From Acanthaster planci (Eukaryota > Echinodermata > Asteroidea > Valvatida > Acanthasteridae), in contig NW_019091517.1 of assembly GCF_001949145.1 (NCBI RefSeq), forward strand, positions 279,457-339,456: a stretch of 60,000 nt of DNA. The letters run 5' to 3'. Below the pieces are notes generated by a model. It ran no database searches. It saw only the letters and a program-made list of their open reading frames with translations, and was not told where the DNA came from. Below are positions 21,901 to 33,700 of this stretch, piece after piece; the first letter of the stretch is position 1; each line of letters opens with the position of its first letter. The translations under genes were made by a program, and so were the position numbers.

Positions 21901-23298
21901 GGCTTGTGGTGCATTGGCTGCTGAGTGCCTTTTTTCTGTGTGCACCAAATAACAGCAAGCAAAATAACATACAATAAATCCTGGCTATGAAGAAAAATCT
22001 CACTTTTGGTCAAACTTGATGGCTAAATTTGTTTACAGGTACAAAATTCTTGACACTTGCCCCCATGCCCAAGTTCTTCACAATCCTCCAAATGCCACAA
22101 TGTGCACACGATCTTTTATAATTTTCCATTAATTAGTTCTCATATCAGGTGTTCTTTTGAGGGGTAACCACTGCCTCAGTCCTTCAAAATCCTCAGGCAG
22201 GGTGAATATCCTGAAACAGTGCAGATGATGTCAAATGTATACACACATGTACATGTATGTAGCTGAGGCCTGAGTTCAAGCATTGCAGAACACAAACAAC
22301 ACAAGGTCTGGTCCAAGACCATGACGTAATGCACCCTTCAAAAACAGTCACACATTTCTCTACTCCTCCAAAATCCTCCAATCTCACTTGGAGGATTCTG
22401 AAGGATTGAGGATGGATAGGTTTAACAATGAGAAGGAAACTTAATCAAATTTACTGGTGAGAATTCCAGACTGTCATGTTTCCATTTCACCGTTATGACT
22501 CCTTGCTTTGCAGTTAGGAGCAGCTTAACAGTCGTGCAAGTGACACGAACCTCAAGTTTCACTGGCAGGCATTGGTAATGAAGTCTAAAGTTGACCATAA
22601 GTATCAGTTAGCAATGACATTGTTGAACTAAAAAGGTCTGAAAACTTGTTTTGTAGCCTACTGTAAGTGCCAGTCAACAGTGACAACTTAATTTCAAAGA
22701 TCAATTAATGGCCAAATCTCTGCAGTGAAAATTTAGGGAAAAAAATTGAAAAAAAAGGAAAAAACTTGACAGCATTGAATGTACACATTCTGTCACACAT
22801 TTTCACACTTCAGGTCTGAAAAATCCTTGTGTTTTAATGCAAGTGCTTCAATATTTTCCTTGTTAAATTAAATTTTTTTTTAAAGTCATCACTTTCTGAT
22901 GGGTGATTGTCACTGCTGGGAAAAATTTGTGATGTCCATGTATGGAATTCTTTCTGAAAATAGTTGTGTAGGCCTCCCTCACTTTGCCCCTCCCCCTCCA
23001 AAAAAAATAAAAAATTATCACCTCCCCCAAACAATGCCAACTGAAGCAGTAAACACCTGCCGAATGAAACTGCTCTAAATGCAGGCAATTATGAGCTAAA
23101 GAAGATGGCCATTCCCACATCTGCTCTGACAACTGACGTTAGGGTTATATAGCTGGATGAATGCTCGTCCGGGGGAAGGGGTGGCTCAGAAATGGCTCAC
23201 GCTACAGTTCGTGATGTTCCTTCGCACCATGGTTCATGAAAATGAACTTGAAACTGGCGTGTTAATAGCTTACCAGATTTCTTTTTGAATAGAGGCAT
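12966..23298 (-). CDS. AKAP10: A-kinase anchoring protein 10 (dual-specificity AKAP, two RGS domains)
   Basis: Twelve coding exons on the - strand: 23298-23274, 21935-21663, 20634-20074, 19825-19727, 17892-17808, 17147-17024, 16911-16775, 15755-15611, 15021-14750, 14173-14085, 13947-13901, 13172-12966. All introns are GT-AG and phases close, giving 687 aa (human 662). AKAP10/D-AKAP2 tethers PKA RI and RII subunits, mainly at mitochondria and endosomes. The N terminus MPLFKKKSEKRH parallels the human MSFFRRK start. A first RGS domain begins about residue 119 (LPEVLHDNGALAYFIQFM) and is split by a long Ser-rich insert, as in the family. It resumes around 290-370. The second RGS domain is about 375-505 (LLQFWLAAENF; PGFLQSQLYYKFLSEL). 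The PKA-binding amphipathic helix ALKIAQMIINDVNMQ is at 625-639 in the last exon. Unlike the human protein, which ends -TKL (PDZ ligand), this one has a Pro-rich tail ending SSSS. Introns hold several miniature transposons and the assembly gap. Confidence 0.97.
13378..13447 (-). repeat. tRNA-like sequence (SINE fragment or tRNA pseudogene)
   Basis: On the - strand, a strong A-box-like GGTAGCTCAGTGGGAAGA is followed about 35 nt later by a B-box-like GGTTCTATTC, a spacing typical of tRNA. No clean acceptor stem pairing is visible. It lies in the last AKAP10 intron. Confidence 0.45.
13623..13851. mobile_element. Miniature inverted-repeat element (GGTGGATCCA ends)
   Basis: About 229 bp in an AKAP10 intron. 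Left end GCAAAGGTGGATCCAGGGGG; the right end read inversely is GCAGGGGTGGATCCACAAC. Homopolymer A/T and G/C tracts sit inside. No coding capacity. This CAGGGGxGGATCCA type of end is, from memory, common among non-autonomous DNA elements of invertebrates. Confidence 0.6.
15205..15400 (+). repeat. tRNA-derived SINE
   Basis: A B-box-like GGATTCAAATCCC lies at about 15256, about 45 nt after a GTGCAGCCGTGCTGTCC segment where an A-box is expected. A non-tRNA body follows with GGGTTTTCAGTCCC and TTTTTCCCAC. It lies in an AKAP10 intron on the strand opposite to the gene. Confidence 0.5.
16321..16759. mobile_element. piggyBac-like non-autonomous element flanked by TTAA, interrupted by the assembly gap
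   Basis: TTAA at 16321-16324 is followed by CCCTCCTATG, and the far end reads CCAAAGGAGGG before TTAA at 16756-16759. The termini CCCTCCTxTG are thus inverted and abut TTAA on both sides, the target-site signature of piggyBac transposons. Near the right end AATTGTGCxGTAAAxCCAAA occurs twice (about 16576 and 16729). Internal sequence has no open frame of note, and 123 Ns fall inside. Located in an AKAP10 intron. Confidence 0.65.
16428..16550. other. Assembly gap (123 Ns)
   Basis: Run of N within an AKAP10 intron and inside a putative piggyBac-like element, so no coding exon appears to be lost. AKAP10 exon phases across it are continuous. Confidence 0.98.
17893..19726. other. AKAP10 intron, otherwise featureless
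   Basis: About 1.8 kb of intron. Apart from the degenerate hexamer repeat at its low-coordinate end I see no exon, repeat pair or RNA gene. Confidence 0.5.
18003..18172. repeat. Degenerate GAGTAC/GAGTCC short-period repeat
   Basis: Some 15 imperfect copies of GAGTAC, GAGTCC, AAGTAC and similar hexamers follow each other over about 170 bp in an AKAP10 intron. They appear as a decayed tandem array. Confidence 0.6.
20876..21161. mobile_element. Inverted-repeat element family B, copy 1 (full)
   Basis: About 286 bp in an AKAP10 intron. The ends share TTAGAATTGG(A/C)ATACA, then after a few unmatched bases CGTTTTCCAATACTCAAC, TCCGTCTCAGGCTTC and so on, giving inverted arms of roughly 60-70 bp. The centre contains CAGTAAT and GTGCCACA words shared with 27833-28067. 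No coding capacity: a MITE. Confidence 0.75.
21446..21612. mobile_element. Fold-back miniature element (GGGGCCATCCATTTTTT ends)
   Basis: About 167 bp in an AKAP10 intron. The left end TTAGGGGGCCATCCATTTTT and the inverted right end TTAAGGGGCCATCCATTTTT are nearly identical over 20 bp. No ORF. A decayed relative is at 10252-10430. Confidence 0.7.
21936..23273. other. AKAP10 first intron with CCTCCAAAATCC-rich repeat cluster
   Basis: At 22060-22415 the words AATCCTCC and CCTCAAAATCC recur. A perfect hairpin with 10-bp arms AATCCTCCAA/TTGGAGGATT and a 6-nt loop lies at 22372-22397. TTCAxAATCCTCCAAxTG at both ends suggests a small inverted-repeat element. The remainder is AT-rich and carries no visible exon. 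Confidence 0.45.
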
Positions 23299-24780
23299 AC
23301 TTCAAGATGTTCTTAACATGGTATTCCTCCACACACTGCTGATAAATTTGCTCATTTGTGAGTTTTACGGTACGATGACTTCACGTCAAAATACGACAAA
23401 AAATAACACACATCTCCGCCTCCACGACATGTCACTGACGAATGATGGGATACGTAGCTTCGCCGGCTGTTTTCTATGGTGCCCCTTGTCAGACACTTCG
23501 TTCTGCCCAAGATCACTTTACAACAACGGTTTGATTTCCGATCATCCAACAGCGCATACCCCCAAATCAAGTGCGTCCAGTGGCGCACCCGGGTTTGTCT
23601 TTAGGGGAGGGGGAGATTTGGAACGGAATTTACCCAGATAGCTCCTGATGCTCGAGTCACCTCCCTCCTGAAGTTGCGCCTCAGGGACTAGGACTTACGG
23701 CAGGGCTAGTAGTTTAAAATGGTACATTATTGTATATCTTCGTTTTTCCGCAGAAAAGGTTCAATACAAGCCCTGACGGTCGACCCCCCCCCGGCCGGGT
23801 GCGCAACTGGGGTAGCCTTAATTGAACCTTACATCGCCCATAACTTTACATCAAAATAATGGATTTTGATGCTGGTGAAAGGGTTTTTTTTAGTACATGC
23901 TCTCAATATTATCTTTGCTGGAAGGTCGAAAAAAAAACAAGAAAACAAAACAAAAAACCTCCAAAACACATCTCTTAATTTCTCATGCTCACCACCAAAA
24001 AGTTGGGGCTGGTCAAAATCATCCTCTGGTGAAAAGTGAGAAATGGTTTATGCCCAATGACCATGCAATTTTAGGCTATGTAGTAGATGTACATGTACAT
24101 AACCTGGATGTCTGTATCTTGCAACGAGCTCAAAATGAATTACTTCTTGATTATTACAAAGCAATTTTATAATTGCTTTAAAATAATCAGATAATTGTGT
24201 AAATTATAGTTCTTTCTAATGCAAAAAAATGGCATTGAAATCAAATTTTGGCATTAAAGAACGAAAAATATATTCTTTGAAATCAAAGCAATTTTTTAAA
24301 CTGTGTGTTTTACTAGTATTTTAATATTCCCATAAGTAATATTTTTTTTAGGTTGCCTGGCCTATTTCGAGCTGCCCCCTGTTTTTTTCGGCTGAATCCT
24401 AGGTCTCAACCCGCCACGTCCTTTCTTTTTTCTCCGTTGGTCTGATGTTTTGCCATTGCTCAAAATTCTGTCCATGGTGGATGCTTTTTGCTGGCTTGCC
24501 GTTGTGTCGTTTAAAGTTTATCGATGTAAGCACCTCCCATTCACTTCTTAATGTGTCACAGATGTGAATTACAATAAAGGTATGTCAAATATAACTTGTA
24601 TTAAGTGTCTGGAAGAGGCCACCGTTACTAAAAAATTTAAAGACCGCCCTCTTGAAGTGATAGTGTAGTTGCGGATGTGTTGACAGCTAACAAATTACAT
24701 ACACTAAGCATTAAGTAAGTGTACTAGCTGCATCATCATTCGGTTCAGTACAACTCCACGGTCACATTTTGATATGAAAT
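23299..24780. promoter_or_regulatory. Divergent intergenic region of AKAP10 and UBE3B
   Basis: This 1482-bp interval lies between two outward-facing start codons, so it must hold both promoters and 5' UTRs. CpG-richer DNA flanks the AKAP10 side. A miniature element (23577-23810) sits inside it. No TATA box can be assigned with confidence. Confidence 0.5.
23577..23810. mobile_element. Miniature inverted-repeat element in the AKAP10/UBE3B promoter interval
   Basis: The left end CCAGTGGCGCACCCGG and the inverted right end CCAGTTGCGCACCCGG match at 15 of 16 bases, spanning 234 bp. Adjacent G- and C-runs lie inside the ends. No ORF of note. The insertion lies about 280 bp upstream of the AKAP10 start codon. 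Confidence 0.6.
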
Positions 24781-27700
24781 ATGTTTTGTAAAACAGAAGC
24801 TTCCAAAAAGACCGAACTACTTGAGAAGGCTAAGGCGTCCAGAAATGAAAGGGCTCAGCACAAGCAAAGAGAACAGGCCTCCGTGAAAATCCAGGTCGGT
24901 ATTGTACTTGTAAGTTATAGGCAGTCGGTGGATCAATCAATCATTCACAATCACATCACACAGGCCCCTAAAACTTAAAATTTGGTTTGTCACATGCTCC
25001 GCTGGCATACCATGCAGTGAATACCGATGTGAAGCTAGTTCCTGGTTCCACATTCAACTTCGAACAACTAACCGTTTGATATTTCAAAATTGAAGAAGTC
25101 ATGTAAGACATAACATGCTTCAGTAACAGCGTGACATTCAGGTAGCACACCTGTACTCCTACGCTAAAAATGATGGAGTGCAAAAGGGACCAAATAAATA
25201 ACTGCGTCACAATCAATGCACATGTATCCATTCACCTGTACCTTATTTACGCTGTACATGCCTTTTCACAATGATGTATTCACACAACTCCCTCCCAAAG
25301 AGGCAACCCTGGGCATACCCGAGAAAGGCACTAATCCGTAGACCTTACTGGGGCCATCTTTTTGATGGTTGTGTATGCTATGGCATTTTGAAAAGTGTCC
25401 CGTAAACGTCAGGTGATCATACCAGATAAAACACGTTTGCATACCACGAGAACTGTGGGGTCCGACGTCCGTCTTGCACCCACGACCATTTTGGAAGGGG
25501 GGGGGCAACAATGTCAGGGCACGCAATACACGCTGCGTTGTCATGCTAGCTGTTCACGCACGCTTAAAATGTTGAGAAAAATGTAGTTCAGGGAACGATA
25601 ATATTTTGCAGAGATTCGGTTGTGAAGTTGTGGGACTAATAAAGTTTCTGTTTTCCATGTACATGTAATTCGGGGATTTATTGCAAAATGGTCGAGCCGA
25701 TATGTAATTAGTGTGGTTCCCTGACCACAGACTTGCCGGAAGTCTCTGAACATAATCTTAAAATGAGTAGTCGGAATTATCGGAACTGGTATCCAAAGCA
25801 TCATATATATGTTTTTTATGCAAATATGCTGCGTCTGTTTTTGTCACGTGAAGTATAGCCACAAGCAAATGCAGAAGTGAACAGATCGTCGAGGGATGGG
25901 AGGTGAGGACGTTAGAAAAAACCTCATTTTTTGACAATAATATACATGTAGGTTAAACACTACAAAATGCAGTCAAACCCGGTAGTTAGATATAGGCAGA
26001 ATTTCAATATGAAGGTCTTAAGATTGGCCTAAGCAAGCGCAAACAGTTGTTTTATTTGGTACGATCACCTGATGTTTGCAGGGCACTTTTCAAAATGCCA
26101 TAGCGTATGAAACCATCAAAAAAATGGCCCCAGTAAAGCCTATGGAGTAGTGCCTTACTGTTCAGGAAGTACCCTGGGCATAGGGGTTTTTCGGGGTCAA
26201 TCAAGCCCTGAAATGTAGTTAGCATGGTCTGTTTCTTGTCCCAGATGCATTCCATTACTTTTAGGGATGTGCATCCTGAATGTCAAACGGTCACTTATTC
26301 AAAGTTGAATATCTAACAGTAAGGCCTACTTGTTCAACATTTTGTGTTGAACATCAAACAAGGAATACTGTGAGTAACTAGCTTCACACTGCCCATAATT
26401 TAACCCTTCAAGACAAGTCTGAACAATTCCGAGTATTTTCTATGCATATGACTCGGTCTTTTCCCTGCTAAATTGAACTTTTCTGGACATGTTTCTGCTT
26501 TCTGATGTTAATAGGTCACCGTGGGGAATGATTATTGGCATCCATAGATGGAACTCTTTCCGATTGCTGTATGATCAAGTGAAAGTGGCAGGATCACAGA
26601 TTTACCAGTGCAGCATAATTGATTCTTGATAAAAGGAAAATGAAAAACAGTCAATCACTACATTTTGCTCATGACGTGAAAGTGACTATGGCTGTGAGAT
26701 TTCACATGTGTGAAATGAGATATATAATTGCCCTTCCATTTTCCAAACTTCTTTGAACTCAGGCAGTGGTACGGGGGTTTCTGTGTAGGCGGAGGTATCG
26801 GCGGTGGATGCTGGAGAGCCTGGATTCCATCCTGGAGGCATCCTGTGTATCTTCGTCAGCTTCTCCATCATCACCGCAGCCAGTACAGTCCCAAACTGCT
26901 ACCAAACAACAGTTCAGATCTGGTATGAAGGCTGACAGAGTTTGTGTCACAATTTTCATTTGTAGGGCATGGTATGCAAATGTACGTGGGTTTACAGGTG
27001 TGTAATTGATACTGTAGCACCCCCTGTCGTTATTTTGATGTTTTGTCAGAGATGAGAAATGATCATGTTATGATGGAAAAAAATCAGGCAGACAGGTCAG
27101 ACTTGTTGTGCAACACATCACAGGTCACATCATTTTTAACAGAGACTGTCAGAAAAAGTCTTTGATTTCCACGTCAATGATGACGTCAGATAGCCTTGAA
27201 AAAACAATGAAAGGACTTTGGGCTTGACTTGACTCAGGGTAAAATGACTTGCCTTGCCTTTTAGAAATATATGTGACTTGGTTACAACTCTGTCGACTGT
27301 ATGCATGTAAGACAAAGTGTGCATGTGAGACTATATTCATATGGAATGTACAGTTCTTACTGATGCCTACGTCAAGTAGAAGTTATAAAAATCAGCTGGG
27401 GTCCTGCACATACAAACTTTGTTTTACATTCGGACATTTGCCCATGTGACAACCTTGGCCAAACAATTAAGCAAAAAACATCTGTCTGTTTGATTGTTTC
27501 CCATAGCCCAGGATGTCTTCCCAGCTGTCCGTAAATTCCTCATGGTGTATGTGGACGACCTGGACAGGCAGGTAGGTGATTCTAGGCTCTCCAAAATGGC
27601 AAGCTCACATGTAGAATTTAACAAATCTTTGCCATACAAGATTCGCTTGAAACTAAAAGCTTATTAGCAACTATCTACAGTGTCTTGAAGAGTACATGGA

Positions 27701-30700
27701 TGGTACCTAAAAATGAAAGTTTGCTCGGAACCTCATAAATCTTTTCTATTTTACTTCTGTGCCATCACTCAAGGGCAGTTTCTTGACAGTAAATACTTCA
27801 GTGTTTGGACACCAAGCACCATGTACAGTATTGGACCGTTTTCCAATACTCAACTTCGGCTTCATCTCAGGCTTCAACTGTTTTTTAATAGCTGACTTTG
27901 AAGCTGTACACGCAGTAATCAGTCTAATAGTGCCACAGAATAAGATGCAAAAAAGCCAAAAATTACAGTAATCCAATGTCATTTAAACGTTGCAGGCCCA
28001 CAAACGGGGATTGGTTTTTGGAACGAAGCCTGATACGGAGACAAAGTTTAGTATTGGAAAACGGCCCTGATATCAATACTGATATCAATATCAAGCAATA
28101 CTGAAGCCATCAAGATGATCCACACCTGGTAGTTCTAAGTGATACTGCAGATTTTATGAGGCTGTCACATTAAGCTTGCAGCAAAAACAAATTGTTGATG
28201 GGCATTTCCGGGCCTAGCCAACTGAACCCGGTTTTGCCAGTGAATTTTCAGTGTTAATGAAAAAAAGGTACGTGAAGTGTCATCTGTGTTGCTTTCATGT
28301 TAAACTGACATCTTCCCTTCCAATCTTGTGCAGAGGTTTGAGAAACTGTGTCGCTACATACTAGCTGGCATGGACAAAGGGGACCCAAAGGTACAGACAC
28401 ACCATTTGCTTATTAATTTTACCAACCCTAGGTTTTGTTTTACCGTTATATGGTTTCATCATCCAAAATAGTTGAGGGATTGAAGGCTAGTTAACATATG
28501 GCAGGAATTAGCCTTTTTGAAGCATAGTGGACACAATAGGAGGATGCTGGTTGAAGTGGGTAAAAGACGGATTGTATCCAAACCAAATAGCGCCCTCCTC
28601 TTTTGTCTGCCATACCTCAAATACCTAGTAGGCTAATGAAGTGGGCATTAGTGCTTTCTTCTGTACCAAGTAGACATAGTCTGGGATACTTGACAAAATA
28701 GCTTTCTTTTTAAATCCCCTTTGCTATTTTGAATTCAGAATCCAAATCAGGGTTCGCACAAGACAAAAATTCCAGTGACACTCTGTCTGTTGCTTCCAAC
28801 TATGATTATGTAGAGCTAGCTGTAATGGTTTATTATTTGCAGGTCTGGTATGTGTCCCTTGCATTGTCCAAGGATCATGTGTTGCCATGGATCAGACAGC
28901 TGAAGTCTATTCTGGATCTGTGCTGCACAAAGCTGAGACGGCTCAAGGTGTCTCACTTACACATTTACATGATCAGTTAAGCTTGCTTAGCATACATGTT
29001 ACTATTTTCAAGCTTTTTGGCAGTGACTTACAGATGCATTCAAATTAGACATTGAATATTCATTGCACATAGTAAGAGTGTTAGTTGAGCATATATACAT
29101 AGTGTTCATGGCTGGCTGCAGAGCGGTTTGCTGTGACTTTTTAAACTGAATTCTAAGCTAATCTTCAAATTGGTCCTTGTACCAGTTTCTGTGCTTCAGA
29201 GGGACAGAGGCTAGCATGGGTACAATTACTTTTACAAGGAGGAAGCAAATGGCCAGCAGGTGGATTCAAACCCAAGACATCCCAACAGCAAGTCGTGAAC
29301 ACTAGCCACTTGGTCATGCTTTTATGTAAATTAAGTTATTCTTCATAATTTTAGTTCCTTACCAATTATTTAATGTCTTTCTGTGCCCTCTCAGCCTGAA
29401 TCACCTGTTGATGCCAAGATCATCACCCTTTATCTCCACATGCTGGTCACGTTTACCGATACCACGACATGGAAGATTCTCAAAGTGCAAGGAGGTATGT
29501 ACCTTTTCACCCCTTCCAGAAATTGCTGTTTGTGTCCACAGAGGGCAAATTAGAGGCACTACTGTAATTTGGCCACCGGTCAATTGCTTTATATCAAAGC
29601 ACATGTACAAAGCCAATCGCACCCGAACAACCCCATTTAGCCATTTTTAAAATCTTTTCACTTACATTTTGCCGTTGGCTGCAACTCAACCATAGTTCAT
29701 GGTGGAATTGAGTTTTGATAACCAGCACTTTGTCCATGTCCCAGTGCCTGCTTCCAAATGGTTGACTAGAAAGTCCAACCATCTATCACTCAGGCAACTT
29801 TGTTGGAACTGTAGACTAATGCGAGTAGACGTCATTACTGCAGGGCCACCACACTCAGCATGGATTCTGAAGCTGAGTACACTTTGGCATGTCACAACAC
29901 CCTGTTGGTCAGCGAGGACTGCAAGTACCACCTGGCCCCACAGTAATGGCTTCAAATTCTGGTGACTATATTAGTCTGTAGTCATTTACATTCATGGTCC
30001 ATCGGTAATGTGCACTGTTCTTCTCCTTTTGGTCTTGTTCCCACAGCGGAGGCCCTAAGGCCTAGCCTCAACCAGCTGTGCTCTAATGTCATGGGTTACC
30101 TCAACAGCCACGGTCTGTTCCCCATGCTGCAACAGTTGCTGGTGGAGGGTGTGGCCCGAAAGAAACCTTGCCTGTCAAACACAATGCTATCTGCTCTCTT
30201 CACCATTGCCTTGCGGTGAGTCTTATATATGCGTTCTTCATGACATTAATCCCAATGTCTGCATGGACTTTCTGAAGGAAATAACAGATAATATCTTGCA
30301 CAAGCTACAATGTGGGAGATATGCTGTGTGTGACGTGATTTGCATGCATATTTTTGAATGAATGTGCACAAACTGTAGTAAGTACAAAGAGATGCCAAGG
30401 CCTAAATATACTGTGGCAAACAGTGCAGCTAACACATTTCATCTGAATGTGCACAAACATGAATGTTATTTGCCAGGGTGTCTGGCACCCAGGCAAAGAT
30501 CCCCCAGATGTGCAGGAGAATATGATGATCAACTCCTGGCCCACAGTCTCTTTTTGGCATCACTGAAGGAACAAAAAGGACAAGCAAATGGCTCTCTTGT
30601 TTCACTGCATCACAGGCACTGTGATCATTTTTACTGTTTCTGCAGTTTTTTGTTCTTTTTTTTTAAATTTTGCAGGCCTGTTATTGCTAGTAAATACTCT

Positions 30701-33700
30701 GATAATTTGGCTAGCCTGTTCCACCTGTATGTGCTATCAGTGCCAGCCATGGTACTACATCTTGCCTCCACCGCACCCAAGGTGAGCAGTGTTGTTTACC
30801 AAGCAGATGACCTTTCCTGACCTTTCATGACCTGCTTGGGTCATTCCATAAATTTGGGGTCTACAAATGTGACATTTTTGGTGTTCCTGTTACACCCGAC
30901 CTGTGGAAGTTGACATGGAAATATCATTGGATTTGAATTTAAGTTGCATTTATTTGTTTGGCAGGTATTTTGGGTTACTTGATCGCTCTTAGAAATTAAG
31001 ACCGTCACAGGGACACAAAAAAAATTGGACCCTCTTGTCAGTCTTGAAAAATTCAGTCCCTCCCCCCCCACTGGCACAACCACTACCAAGGATTTGACTG
31101 ACTTATGAATGTTAAGGGGACATACAAATAACAGACAATGATTTTTGGACTTTGATATGGATTCCAGACTTTACAGTTGGTCAACCAGTTTTGTGTTGTA
31201 TCTCAAAATAGAACCTTGCAGATGTTGCTTAACCCATTGGATGTAATGCACCCTTCAAAACAGGCCACTCACGTCAGTGTTTGGATGATAGCAAATTGCT
31301 TATCAAAGAGTAGGAGTAACTGTCTTGTGAAATGTTTTTGAATAGATTGGGCCTTCGTATGGCCTTGGTGAAAAAGCACTGAAGTCCAGTTGATAACCAG
31401 CAATGTGACCATACCCAGGGCCTGGCTCAATAGAGTCGACTAGACGGTCCAAGCAATCTATCGTTTGTGCGATGCTTGATAGGTCAAGCTATTGCTAACT
31501 GTAGGCGTCGCTCACACCTGCCCATAGTCCAACCTCATAGTTTGGTTGGTGCATGCTTTTTTCAGTGCATTGAGTCCATCAAGAAACACAACCTCTTCAA
31601 GCAGAGTCTGGACTTTCTTGCCAAGGAACAGAACACAAAAATCATCTTCAATGTCCTGGAGGGCAACTATGCACTCTGCCTACTGGGTAAGGTGAAAGGT
31701 GTTGACTGACGGTACTTACCATGCAGCCCTTCATGGGCTCCCCTCCCCCTGCCCCCCCCCCCAAAAAAACTTGCAAGAATTAAAAAGGAAAAAAAAAGAT
31801 GAAAGGAGATGAAAATCACCAATTTGAGTTGGAAAACACCTCAACATTGACCCCTTTCACAAGTGATGGTTTATCAGGTCATTAATAAATAATAATATTA
31901 AATTAATGTTCTAATGTACTTTACAATAACAAAATATACAAATTAACCATACGCAATCATACGAGACAGTAACATTGTTGAGTCCTTTGCCCCTCCCTTG
32001 AAATTCCCCCCCGCCCCGGTGATGCGATTTGTCTTAAATATGGTCAAACTTTAAAGTAATTTCCATTTGTTTCCTGCTGTGAAATGTTGGAAAGTGACTT
32101 TTGAGCATGGGAAGACAGCTTGCAATATAATGCTACAGCATCTTTTGTTTACCTTTCCATAGCCAACCTAGTACACTTGGGCCAACTGGAACAGCAGGTA
32201 ATCATACATTCTGACTTCTCTCACTTCACCGATATTCTTTGAGTGGATACTGTGCGTTATCATTTTGGAAATTATATTTGTTGATAAAGCTAGCATGATG
32301 TTATGTATTGCGGCTTGCTTGCACATTTTTGTAGCTTTTATGAATCGGAAGTTTCAAGAATAAATACTCAAGCAGATGTTTTCTTCTTTTTTTTCAGGTT
32401 CTGTCCAGCAATGTTCAAACTTTTACTGTAAGTGTTGGTCACACTGTAACTTACTGAATTTGCCACATCTTACAGTTATCTTTATTTTGGGGGGGGGCTA
32501 ACATTGTAGATTGTTGATCTAATATCCATGGTAAGCTGACATTACATTTTGCACTAACTACAAAGTTCTAACCAACTTTTCTGGAATCCTTTTGTTTATT
32601 TCCCCAAGCGAGTGACTGTGTCCCTACTCACTCATTGCCAGAGCTACGTTGGGAAGAAGATGTCGCTCACCACTCAGTGGCACCCAGTTCTCGGCTGGTT
32701 TTCTCAGCCCACGGACCACAGGTAGAGCGACTGCTCACCAAAAGCCGCAACTTGGTGTTCACGTCCAACATCTATCAGATATGGGGAGATATCAGACCTC
32801 TCTGTTACATTCAGGGGATTTCTGAAGACTCTTTGCCTCAATTTTTGAAACACTTTTCAAAGTCAAATCCAGAGTTGAGGAGTTTGTACATTGGAGTTGG
32901 GGTTGCACAGGTGGCTTTGTGTAAAGTGCTCTCCTCTCCCCACTGTAGTCCCGGGTTTGATTCGCATCCTGGGCGGTTTGTGAGTGGAGTTGTTCATTTG
33001 TTTTCTTCTGTCTTTCAGTTTTCTTCCCTTCATCAAAAATCAACACTTTTGATCTCTGGCTATGTTCCATGGTCAAATAGGGATTGTTTGGCTGCTGCCC
33101 AAAGCATGTTTACATGTTTACATTAGGCTGGGTCCTTTGTTATTCAGCCTCCCGGCTGCTAGCAGGGATGATTAACCCACAATAGATATTTCAACAAGTT
33201 TGTAATTGTAATGCCTTTCCATGGTATTCTACTTCATAAATTTTCCCCACAATGGAGAACAAATGAATGTAGGTATTCTCCCTTTAAAGACACATTCCTC
33301 AAAAAATCACATTTGTCCAGTGTTCCCTAGTCAAACTGTTACTCAACACAAGCAGTGCTCTATAACTTCAGAAAAGTCTTATCTGACCAATGATACTTGA
33401 ACCTTAGCACTTTACTTTAGAACTTAACAGTGTACACTTTGTATTCCTCTTTAACTCGTACATACATGTAGTATTCATTGTGATATCCATGGATTTCCTA
33501 CGAGTCTTATTTATTTCTGCTTTTCTTTTGTCATTTTCTGGCATTCTAGGTTACATGAAGCCATGGTCTATGTAGTGAAGCAGTTGAATATGCTGTGGGA
33601 CCAGCAGATATTGCAGTTAGTGTTTCTTGACATCCTGAAGGCGGCGCCCGAACCTGATTCGTCAGCCAAATCACCCACATCTTCTGCAAAGACCCAGTCC

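Noticed and set aside
25306-26180. Extension of the UBE3B-intron inverted arms to the ACCCTGGGCATA words on both sides
   Set aside because: The two ACCCTGGGCATA words are in direct, not inverted, orientation, so the arms were limited to 25325-25430 and 26051-26156.
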